8,039 nucleotides of DNA from NCBI GenBank assembly GCA_905235885.1, contig CAJONM010000126.1, positions 1-8,039 of the forward strand. The letters run 5' to 3'. The stretch is from an uncultured Clostridia bacterium (GTDB lineage Bacteria; Bacillota; Clostridia; UBA1381). The notes beneath the pieces are model-generated. The model worked only from the letters and a program-made list of their open reading frames with translations. It ran no database searches and had not been told where the DNA came from. This document shows positions 1 to 6,655 of the stretch, one piece after another. A program made the translations under genes and the position numbers. Positions within the stretch are counted from its first letter, which is position 1. Every line of letters begins with the position of its first letter.

Positions 1-1633
1 CGATAACGATCTTCTGTGCCGCACGTCCGACTGCTTTCATCGTCATAGCGCTGAAGAGGAAGGGTAGCATAGCGCCTATGAAAAGACCTATCAAAACTGC
101 GGGGTTTGTGATTTCAAGATGCAGTTTGTCGGGTGCGAGAGTTTTTATCTTATCCGTATATGAAACGATAAGCGCAAGAGCCGTAAGAGCGGCAGAGCCT
201 ATAGCAAAGCCTTTGCCTGTTGCAGCAGTCGTGTTGCCGAGTGAATCGAGAGCATCTGTTCTCTGCCTTACCTCGCCGGGAAGCCCTGACATCTCAGCTA
301 TTCCGCCGGCATTATCGGCTACAGGACCGTATGCGTCCGTAGCAAGCGTGATACCAAGCGTTGAGAGCATACCTACAGCCGAAAGGCCTACACCGTAAAG
401 TCCGCTTGCAAAGCTTGACTGACCGCCGGCTGTAAAGAAGCTTATGATGATAGATATACCGATTATGATAACGGGTATTGCCGTTGATGACATTCCAAGC
501 GCGATACCGTCGATTATGATGGTGGCCGAGCCTGTCTGTGATGATGATGCCAGCTTTTTCGTCGGATTATATGAATCAGATGTGTAGTACTCCGTAAAGA
601 AGCCTATCAGCACGCCTGCAAGAAGTCCCGATATTACCGCCCAGAAAACATTTGAGTTTTCGGGAAGCAGGGTGAATATCAATACAGCCGCGCCTATGGC
701 GGAAAGTATTGAGCTTATATATGTTCCGCGGCGCAGCGAGCCTAAAAGCTGTTTCTGAGTCGCGCCCTCTTTTGTTGAAACAAAGAATGTGCCTATTATT
801 GATGCAAGTATTCCGATTGCCGCTATGAGCATAGGAACGAGAACACCGTTAAATCCGAGCCCTGCCGCTGCCGCGAGCGCGCCGCAGGAGATGACTGAAC
901 CTACATACGATTCGTAAAGGTCGGCACCCATGCCGGCAACATCACCTACATTGTCGCCTACATTGTCGGCTATACATGCCGGGTTTCTCGGATCGTCCTC
1001 AGGTATGCCTGCCTCTACCTTACCTACGAGATCGGCGCCGACATCGGCTGCCTTTGTAAATATGCCGCCGCCCACACGGGCAAACAGCGCCATCGAGCTT
1101 GCGCCCATTCCGAATGTAAGCATTGCAGCCATTATGTCATTGATCTCAAGCTTGAATACAAATTTGAGAAGAATGAACCATATGCTTATATCAAGCAGTC
1201 CCAGACCTACGACGGTAAGTCCCATAACAGAGCCTGACGAGAATGCTATTTTCAGACCCTGATTAAGTCCATGTCTTGATCCCTCGGCAGTTCGCGTATT
1301 GGCATATGTAGCCATCTTCATACCTATAAATCCCGAAAGACCGGAGAAGAAACCGCCGGTAAGGAATGCAAACGGTACAAACTTTGTAAGGAAGCCTGTA
1401 AACGAAAGGATCACAAGTATAATGAACATTATCACGAAGAATATTCCGACTGTCTTATACTGGCGTTTAAGATACGCCATCGCGCCCTTGCGGATTTTTT
1501 CACCAATGCTCTTCATCCCATCCGTTCCCTCCGGCTTGCTCTTTACCGAATAGAAATTGATGCATGAGAAGATCAATGCTATTACGGCACAGATCAATAC
1601 CGCAAACGGTGCTATTTTTTCAAAGTTGCTCAT
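1..1633 (-). CDS. hppA: Membrane-bound ion-pumping pyrophosphatase, K+-dependent type (3' end missing)
   Basis: This integral membrane enzyme hydrolyses cytoplasmic pyrophosphate and couples it to export of Na+ and/or H+. The window shows 544 codons from the ATG at 1633; family members have about 670-700 residues, so roughly the last 130-150 are off the left edge. A GGAGG at 1641-1645 lies 7 nt before the start. Family hallmarks seen: the loop D197-V-G-A-D201-L-V-G-K205, the acidic stretch PEDDPRNP (211-218), D223-N-V-G-D-N-V-G-D231, and a second substrate loop with D433, D440 and N441. Residues 466-475 read GNTTAATGKG. Ala470 and Gly473 are the pair typical of K+-dependent enzymes; K+-independent ones have Lys and Thr there. 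Glu241 in DLYES is where Na+-pumping members carry their gating glutamate, so Na+ transport is likely, but H+ or dual transport cannot be excluded. Many hydrophobic helices are visible (for example 6-26 and 64-80). Family assignment is very secure; ion choice is inference. Confidence 0.97.
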   Translation of the reverse strand, partial: MSNFEKIAPFAVLICAVIALIFSCINFYSVKSKPEGTDGMKSIGEKIRKGAMAYLKRQYKTVGIFFVIMFIILVILSFTGFLTKFVPFAFLTGGFFSGLSGFIGMKMATYANTRTAEGSRHGLNQGLKIAFSSGSVMGLTVVGLGLLDISIWFILLKFVFKLEINDIMAAMLTFGMGASSMALFARVGGGIFTKAADVGADLVGKVEAGIPEDDPRNPACIADNVGDNVGDVAGMGADLYESYVGSVISCGALAAAAGLGFNGVLVPMLIAAIGILASIIGTFFVSTKEGATQKQLLGSLRRGTYISSILSAIGAAVLIFTLLPENSNVFWAVISGLLAGVLIGFFTEYYTSDSYNPTKKLASSSQTGSATIIIDGIALGMSSTAIPVIIIGISIIISFFTAGGQSSFASGLYGVGLSAVGMLSTLGITLATDAYGPVADNAGGIAEMSGLPGEVRQRTDALDSLGNTTAATGKGFAIGSAALTALALIVSYTDKIKTLAPDKLHLEITNPAVLIGLFIGAMLPFLFSAMTMKAVGRAAQKIVI

Positions 1634-1665
1634 AAGAAAACCTCCATATCTTTTAATATATATAC

Positions 1666-1694
1666 ATTTTAGTATAAAATAGCCAATTAGTCAA
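1666..1694 (-). promoter_or_regulatory. Promoter of the pyrophosphatase gene
   Basis: Read on the minus strand, TTGACT (1694-1689) and TAAAAT (1671-1666) are separated by exactly 17 bp. Each box differs from the sigma-A/sigma-70 consensus at one position. Transcription would begin near 1659, giving a leader of about 26 nt that contains the GGAGG ribosome binding site. This is a housekeeping-type promoter; no operator is evident. Confidence 0.75.
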
Positions 1695-1715
1695 GAGGAA
1701 TTTTGAAAATAGTGG

Positions 1716-1754
1716 TTGTTTTTGTTTGCGTTTTGGCGTATAATTAGATAAAAT
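1716..1754 (+). promoter_or_regulatory. Probable promoter(s) of the GH2 gene, two overlapping -35/-10 pairs
   Basis: The best pair is TTGTTT (1716-1721), a 17-bp spacer, and a perfect TATAAT (1739-1744), with a start near 1751. A second pair, TTGCGT (1726-1731), 17 bp, TAAAAT (1749-1754), is offset by 10 bp and would start near 1761. Both -35 boxes keep only the TTG of the consensus, which would suit a promoter helped by an activator. It is divergent from the hppA promoter, with the two -35 regions about 21 bp apart. Which pair is used cannot be decided by reading. Confidence 0.6.
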
Positions 1755-1762
1755 GCTATAAA

Positions 1763-1776
1763 TTCATAATTATGAA
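1763..1776. repeat. Perfect 14-bp palindrome next to the GH2 ribosome binding site
   Basis: TTCATAATTATGAA is its own reverse complement over all 14 bases. It lies downstream of both candidate -10 boxes, and its last three bases overlap the GAAAGGA ribosome binding site (1774-1780) of the GH2 gene. It could be an operator for a dimeric repressor. As RNA it could form a weak 5-bp stem with an AATT loop touching the ribosome binding site. AT-rich chance symmetry is the alternative. Confidence 0.4.
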
Positions 1777-1784
1777 AGGATTAA

Positions 1785-4646
1785 ATGACGCTAACTATGA
1801 AATACACATTACCAAAGAGCTTGTCGCACGATTACAATTTGAATACTGGATGGAAAGTGTTTGATACAAAAACAGACACAGAGATATGGGATGCCATGAG
1901 CAGAGCCGACAAATGCGGCAAACGGTTCTATGAGCCGGAATATGACGATCGTAATTGGGATACCGTCAGCATTCCGCACGGTATAGGCGGCGGCGTCAAT
2001 TCGTTTGCCACAGCCAATATGGATTGCGGAGGCGGATACAGAAGCGTGCTGCTTTACAGGAAAAAATTCAGCATACCGCAGGAATACAACAAGGTATTTT
2101 TCGAGCTTGAGGGGATACGGCAAGCGGCGTATGTGTGGGTAAACGGTAAAAAGGTCGGATATTACGAGGCGGCGATAGCACCGATGGGCTTTGATATAAC
2201 AAGCTTCGTTCTGCCCGATAAGGAAAATGTCATTGCCATATGCAACGATGGGACAACCGCACGCGGTACAGAGAGAAGGATACCGTTTGAAACAGTTCCG
2301 GCACAGGAATGGGGATCATCATATACTCCCGATAATTATAAAACAACTGTCGGCGGCGGAGTGCCGTATGTATGGAATACCATGGATTTCAATGAGCCGC
2401 AGATAGGACTTGTATATAATGCATATATCCATATAAAAGGCAGCGTTTACCAGACGCTTCCGCTTTATAATAATCTCAAGACGACAGGCGTATATATTTA
2501 CGCCAAGGATTTTGATGTTGAAAAGAAAAAAGCCGTAATATGTGTTGAGACGGAGATAAGAAACGAATCTCTGCACGACGGGGAATATTATATCGAAACA
2601 GTCATAACAGATGCATCAGATGATGTCGTAGCTCGATTTGAGAGCGGCGTGCAAACCGTAAAAAAAGCAAGTGATGCCGGAGTAATATATGAAACGGCGG
2701 TTGAGGCGGATGTTTATTCGGATGAAAATATAAAAGCTCCGAACGGCTTAACCAAGGTAAACACACCCGATACCGTTCGAATATGTCTTGAAAACGAAGT
2801 GCAAAACATTAATTTCTGGTCAACGGACGAGCCGTATCTGTACAATGTGTACACGATCCTCAGAGACGATAGGGGAAATGCGGCTGATATTTGCAAAACA
2901 GTGACCGGGTTCAGAAAAATCGAATACGATCGTGATCGTGGATTGCTTATCAATGATAAGCCGGTATGGCTTACGGGATACGCCCAGCGCGCGACTAACG
3001 AATGGGCGGTCGTAGGCACTGCGACCGAATGGCTTCAGGATTACGATATGCGGCTTTATAAAGAAAACAATGCCAATTATATCCGTTGGATGCATGTTGC
3101 GCCAAAGCCGATGGCGGTACGCGCTTCCGATAAGTATGGCGTTATTGCGGTATGCCCTGCCGGCGATAAAGAGGGAAGAGGACTCGAGGGACGACAATGG
3201 TCACAGCGCACCGAGGCAATGCGCGATGTAATGATATACTATAGAAACAGTCCATCCGTTGTTTTCTGGGAAACGGGAAATTCCGCTGTCGGCAGTGTGG
3301 AGAACGCTATGGATATGGTACGGCTCCGCGATGCTTTGGATCCTTATGGTATGCGTTTTATCGGAGCGCGTTCCGCTACAGAGCCTGAGGAAATGGATTA
3401 TGAGCGCAATTATGCCGGCACGATGTACGGCTTTTACGGCGAGGACGCAAAGCGCGCGATGAGCGTCAACGGCAAATATGGACCGATAATAGAAAAGGAA
3501 TATGCAAGAGATGAAGCACCACGCCGCGTATGGGATATGTATTCTCCGCCGGATTACGGATATGTCAATAAGCAGGTGTACAAAGACGGCGAAACAGGAG
3601 TAAAGCTGGACGGATATGATTTCTGGAGCTGCACTCAGGAGGATGCGGCTGTTTCCAATATACGCGAATACGAGAGCTATTACATAAACAGAGTAGGACA
3701 TGGTAAAAGCATATATACGGGCGCGGCAATGATGATATGGTCCGACTCAAATATGCACACGCGCAACACCGGTACGGAAAACTGCCGCACGACAGGCAGA
3801 GTCGATCCCGTAAGACAGACAAAGGAGATGTTTGAGGCGACAAAGGCGGCACAGTCTCCGAACGCGGCGGCGCATATAGTCGGGCATTGGAGCTATCCGG
3901 CCTATTCCGATGATACATATAACTGCTTCGGCACGGTAAATACCGCCATAGACGAGCATCATTCGTATGACAGGTTCACCACCGATAAAAAGCAAAAACG
4001 CGATCCGAAGAATAAAAGCGTATATGTGATATGCTCAGAGCATATCACAACCGTTGAGCTGTATATGATAGAAGATGGGAAAAAGGTGCTTCTTGGCAGA
4101 AACAGTTCACCTGAAAACACATTCATATATCGGTTTGACGGTATCGATGTTACAAGAGGTGAGGCTGTCATCGCCAAAGCATACGACAAAAGCGGCATGA
4201 TGGCTGCCGAGGACAGAATAGACCGCAGCTATGAGGCATATGCGATCAGGATAACGGCACATACTCCGCCCGTTTGGAAAGCCGACGGTGCGGATATAGC
4301 ATACTTTGATATTGAGGTAACAGACAAAAATGGCGTAAGATGCGATGTGAATTATGATAAGATATATCTTTCCTCAGAGGGAGAGGGGGTTCTTTTGGGC
4401 GGATATAATTCGGGATGCGGCAAAGGCTGTTTCCAGCACTCTCCCGAGAGCGAGGGAGTATCGCATTATTTCGGCGGCGACAAGAGCGGAGTATCTACAA
4501 TAGGGAAAAATTATGTGTATGCCGAAAACGGCACAAACAGAATATTTGTTCGATCCACAAGAAATTCGGGCGCATTTACTCTTACGGTTCGCATGGATAA
4601 TCTACCTCCGGTATCGGCGACGATCTCATCGCATAATGTTAAATAA
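1785..4646 (+). CDS. Cytoplasmic glycoside hydrolase family 2 protein, atypical acid/base motif
   Basis: A 953-residue GH2 exo-glycosidase homologue, of the broad beta-galactosidase type. GAAAGGA (1774-1780) fits the ATG at 1785; the in-frame ATG at 1797 is too far from it. There is no signal peptide, so it acts in the cytoplasm. Domains in order: N-terminal jelly-roll sugar-binding domain (about 15-200, with YVWVNGKKVG); Ig-like domain (about 235-375); TIM barrel (about 385-710); a second Ig-like domain (about 740-820); and a C-terminal beta domain (about 826-950) like those ending many long GH2 proteins. The barrel keeps Arg434 and His437 (IRWMH) and nucleophile Glu572 (EKEYARDE). The strand-4 motif is FWETGNS: Asn499 is present, but the normal acid/base Glu is Ser500, and Glu496 lies three residues before Asn499. 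The spacing from 500 to 572 is as expected for GH2, so this is not a misalignment. WSDSN (652-656) and GHWSY (700-704) recall an uncharacterised GH2 subgroup, from memory. Beside a sugar ABC importer it probably hydrolyses the imported oligosaccharide; the substrate is unknown. Confidence 0.9.
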   Translation: MTLTMKYTLPKSLSHDYNLNTGWKVFDTKTDTEIWDAMSRADKCGKRFYEPEYDDRNWDTVSIPHGIGGGVNSFATANMDCGGGYRSVLLYRKKFSIPQEYNKVFFELEGIRQAAYVWVNGKKVGYYEAAIAPMGFDITSFVLPDKENVIAICNDGTTARGTERRIPFETVPAQEWGSSYTPDNYKTTVGGGVPYVWNTMDFNEPQIGLVYNAYIHIKGSVYQTLPLYNNLKTTGVYIYAKDFDVEKKKAVICVETEIRNESLHDGEYYIETVITDASDDVVARFESGVQTVKKASDAGVIYETAVEADVYSDENIKAPNGLTKVNTPDTVRICLENEVQNINFWSTDEPYLYNVYTILRDDRGNAADICKTVTGFRKIEYDRDRGLLINDKPVWLTGYAQRATNEWAVVGTATEWLQDYDMRLYKENNANYIRWMHVAPKPMAVRASDKYGVIAVCPAGDKEGRGLEGRQWSQRTEAMRDVMIYYRNSPSVVFWETGNSAVGSVENAMDMVRLRDALDPYGMRFIGARSATEPEEMDYERNYAGTMYGFYGEDAKRAMSVNGKYGPIIEKEYARDEAPRRVWDMYSPPDYGYVNKQVYKDGETGVKLDGYDFWSCTQEDAAVSNIREYESYYINRVGHGKSIYTGAAMMIWSDSNMHTRNTGTENCRTTGRVDPVRQTKEMFEATKAAQSPNAAAHIVGHWSYPAYSDDTYNCFGTVNTAIDEHHSYDRFTTDKKQKRDPKNKSVYVICSEHITTVELYMIEDGKKVLLGRNSSPENTFIYRFDGIDVTRGEAVIAKAYDKSGMMAAEDRIDRSYEAYAIRITAHTPPVWKADGADIAYFDIEVTDKNGVRCDVNYDKIYLSSEGEGVLLGGYNSGCGKGCFQHSPESEGVSHYFGGDKSGVSTIGKNYVYAENGTNRIFVRSTRNSGAFTLTVRMDNLPPVSATISSHNVK
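4025..4049. repeat. Perfect inverted repeat, 11-bp arms and 3-base loop, inside the GH2 gene
   Basis: The left arm TGTGATATGCT (4025-4035) and right arm AGCATATCACA (4039-4049) are exact reverse complements around CAG. The element lies within codons 747-755 of the GH2 gene, in the second Ig-like domain, and keeps the reading frame. No T-run follows, so it is not an intrinsic terminator. It could form a tight RNA hairpin or bind a dimeric protein, or be coincidence in coding sequence. Confidence 0.6.
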
Positions 4647-4688
4647 CAGAGATATTGTAAAGATTTTTGATAAAATGCACAAAAAGTA

Positions 4689-4717
4689 TTTACAAATTTG
4701 AGAAAATATGATAAAAT
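4689..4717 (+). promoter_or_regulatory. Extended -10 promoter of the ABC transporter genes
   Basis: TTTACA (4689-4694) is followed by exactly 17 bp and TAAAAT (4712-4717), with TGA directly before the -10 box (4709-4711), an extended -10 element. Transcription would begin near 4724. This is the strongest-looking promoter on the plus strand, so the transporter can be transcribed on its own. No GC-rich hairpin plus T-run is seen in 4647-4750, so read-through from the GH2 gene is also possible. Confidence 0.75.
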
Positions 4718-4750
4718 GATACAGAATGAAAAATATCTAAGGAGGCAGAT

Positions 4751-5701
4751 ATGAAAACCGAGAAAAAACTTGATGTTGTCATAAAGCCCTCGCAGAAAAA
4801 GGGATTTATGTATCATCTCAAAAACAGTTGGCAGCTTTATGTATTGCTGTTTATACCGTTAGCTCTTGCGCTTGTCTTCAAGTACCTACCATTGGCAGGA
4901 TTGTCGATAGCATTTATGGATTACAAGCCGTTTTTGGGCTTTTCCGGCTCACAATTTGTAGGCTTGGATATTTTCAAGAATGTGTTTACCAACAAGGATT
5001 TCTACTCCGCGCTGAAAAACACTCTCTTGCTTAACATCCTCGATTTGTGTGTGGGCTTCCCGGCTCCCGTAATACTTGCTATATTCCTTAATGAGATACA
5101 TTGCAAGTGGTTCAAGAAAACAACGCAGACGGTCATGTATCTGCCGCACTTCCTGTCATGGGTAATCATAGCCGGACTTGCTCAGCAGCTATTCTATCCA
5201 TCGACGGGTTACATAAACATTCTCATAACGAAAATGGGCGGTACGGCGATCCCGTTTTTGACGGAAAAATACCACTGGCTTGCAAGCTATGTGCTTATCG
5301 GCGTATGGCAGAGCATGGGCTGGGGAACGATCATTTATCTTGCGGCAATAACCGGCATAGATGCCGAGCTGTATGAAGCGGCGACGGTCGACGGAGCCGG
5401 ACGCTGGAGAAAGATATGGAGCATCACCTTGCCATGTCTGCGCTCAACGATCATTGTAATGCTTATCATGAGCCTGGGCAGGATCATGGGTAGCTCTCTT
5501 GAGCGACCGCTTGCTTTGACAAATACGAATGTAACCGATATATCGAGCGTTATCGCCATTTATGTATATCGCGAAGGTTTGCAGAATATGAATTACAGTC
5601 TTGCAACGGCAGTTGGCTTGTTCCAGTCGCTTGTGGGAGTTGTGCTTGTATTCATAGCCGACAGGATCGCCAAGTTGATGGGCGAGAGCGGAATAGTGTA
5701 A
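4751..5701 (+). CDS. ABC sugar transporter permease, LplB/YteP type
   Basis: This 316-residue inner-membrane protein is one half of the transmembrane channel of a CUT1-family carbohydrate importer. The start is fixed by AAGGAGG (4739-4745) five bases before the ATG. A charged N-terminal tail of about 27 residues precedes six predicted membrane segments, roughly at 29-48, 85-113, 125-147, 175-200, 230-247 and 283-306. The cytoplasmic EAA loop that docks on the ATPase is at 209-228, beginning EAATVDGAG and ending ITLP. Phrases such as QLYVLLFIPLALALVFKYLPL and the C-terminal ADRIAKLMGESGIV are typical of the LplB group found with LplC permeases and LplA lipoproteins in Firmicutes. The next permease gene follows after 11 bp, so the two are co-transcribed and should form a heterodimer. 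Family is secure; the sugar carried is not known. Confidence 0.95.
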   Translation: MKTEKKLDVVIKPSQKKGFMYHLKNSWQLYVLLFIPLALALVFKYLPLAGLSIAFMDYKPFLGFSGSQFVGLDIFKNVFTNKDFYSALKNTLLLNILDLCVGFPAPVILAIFLNEIHCKWFKKTTQTVMYLPHFLSWVIIAGLAQQLFYPSTGYINILITKMGGTAIPFLTEKYHWLASYVLIGVWQSMGWGTIIYLAAITGIDAELYEAATVDGAGRWRKIWSITLPCLRSTIIVMLIMSLGRIMGSSLERPLALTNTNVTDISSVIAIYVYREGLQNMNYSLATAVGLFQSLVGVVLVFIADRIAKLMGESGIV

Positions 5702-5708
5702 GGAGGTG
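5700..5708 (+). promoter_or_regulatory. Ribosome binding site overlapping the stop codon of the first permease gene
   Basis: AAGGAGGTG is close to a perfect complement of the 16S rRNA 3' end, and its first two bases are the last two of the upstream TAA stop (5699-5701). The ATG follows at 5713. This arrangement suggests translational coupling, giving equal amounts of the two permeases, and it decides the start of the second one. Confidence 0.75.
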
Positions 5709-5712
5709 CGAT

Positions 5713-6600
5713 ATGGCTGTAAAAATAAAAAAATCCGCCGGCGATAAAGTCGCGGACGTCCTGATTTACGCATTGATAACCGTTTTGGCATTGATATGCG
5801 TTATACCGTTTATTCATGTTTTGGCTATGTCGATGAGCGGCAACGCGGCCGTATATGCGAATAAGGTATTCCTTATACCGAAAAATATTAATTTTAATGC
5901 ATACAAAACCGTAATAGGCGACTCGGCAATGATGCACTCGCTGTGGTTTACCGCATTCCTTACCATTGCGTTTACATTCTTCGGGATGGTCGTGACGATA
6001 TTTGCCGCATACGCGCTTTCTCGTCCGCAGCTGAAGGGAAGATACCTGTTTTCAACGGTGCTGCTGCTTACTATGTATTTCAGCGCCGGTGTTATCCCTG
6101 AGTACCTGCTTATGGATAACCTTAATATACTTGATACCTTATGGGTGTTGATGCTGCCCGGATTGTTCTCCGCATATAATATGATAATTCTGAGAACATT
6201 TATACAAAATTCAATACCGGACAGCCTTATAGAGGCAGCTGAGCTTGACGGATGCGATGAGTTCAAGATACTTTTCAGGATCGTTCTTCCGTTGTCAAAG
6301 CCCGTTCTTGCAACACTCGCGCTGTTTTACGCGGTCGGACGCTGGAACAGCTACGGTGACGCATTGTATTACATACAGTCCGAAGGACTCAAGCCGCTTC
6401 AGCTCAAGCTTTATCAGCTTGTATCATCCTCTGCCTCCGCGTCATTATCGCAAGAAGGCGGCGGCGGTGAAGCGCAGTCAGCTACTGAGGTCGTAAAGGC
6501 GGCAACGATCATGTTCGCGACTATACCGATCATAATCGTTTATCCGTTCGTACAGAAGTATTTTGTAAGCGGCGTAATGATAGGTGCCGTAAAAGGTTAA
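5713..6600 (+). CDS. ABC sugar transporter permease, LplC/YtcP type
   Basis: A 295-residue inner-membrane permease, the partner of the LplB-like protein just upstream. It has the usual LplC features: a short basic N-terminus, six predicted membrane segments starting at about residue 14, a periplasm-side-equivalent loop after the first segment that includes NFNAYKTVI, and the ATPase-contacting EAA loop at 174-193 (beginning EAAELDGCD, ending IVLP). A Ser/Ala- and Gly-rich stretch at 238-252 (SSSASASLSQEGGGG) lies between the last two segments, where this family normally has a loop. The protein ends VSGVMIGAVKG, typical of the group. An ATPase gene is not found next to it; Firmicute CUT1 systems of this kind commonly share an MsmX-like ATPase encoded elsewhere. 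Substrate unknown. Confidence 0.95.
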   Translation: MAVKIKKSAGDKVADVLIYALITVLALICVIPFIHVLAMSMSGNAAVYANKVFLIPKNINFNAYKTVIGDSAMMHSLWFTAFLTIAFTFFGMVVTIFAAYALSRPQLKGRYLFSTVLLLTMYFSAGVIPEYLLMDNLNILDTLWVLMLPGLFSAYNMIILRTFIQNSIPDSLIEAAELDGCDEFKILFRIVLPLSKPVLATLALFYAVGRWNSYGDALYYIQSEGLKPLQLKLYQLVSSSASASLSQEGGGGEAQSATEVVKAATIMFATIPIIIVYPFVQKYFVSGVMIGAVKG

Positions 6601-6655
6601 AATCGTCCATCTCACGCGTTAGTGTAGTAAAAATTTAACATAGAGGAGAAGAAAT

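Noticed and set aside
78..1553. Open frames on the plus strand at 78-398, 930-1262 and 1299-1553
   Set aside because: They lie antisense to the pyrophosphatase gene, whose conserved motifs run through the whole stretch on the minus strand. Their translations show no recognisable domain.
1723..1736. Possible CcpA (cre) site between the -35 and -10 boxes of the GH2 promoter
   Set aside because: Read on the minus strand it keeps the central CG and about half of the consensus, but it has three mismatches at conserved positions. The location is plausible but the match is too weak to call.
3201..3701. 166-codon open frame on the minus strand within the GH2 gene
   Set aside because: It is antisense to the GH2 barrel, which holds the catalytic motifs. 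No ribosome binding site or recognisable family was seen, and such frames are common opposite long genes.
4647..4688. Terminator after the GH2 gene
   Set aside because: There is no GC-rich hairpin followed by a T-run; the stretch is AT-rich without strong inverted symmetry.
5814..6266. 150-codon open frame on the minus strand within the second permease gene
   Set aside because: It is the reverse of a well-recognised permease coding sequence, and its translation resembles no protein I know.
6601..6655. Promoter, attenuator or small gene between the second permease and the lipoprotein gene
   Set aside because: No convincing -35/-10 pair, hairpin or open frame was found; it appears to be a plain intra-operon gap with a ribosome binding site.
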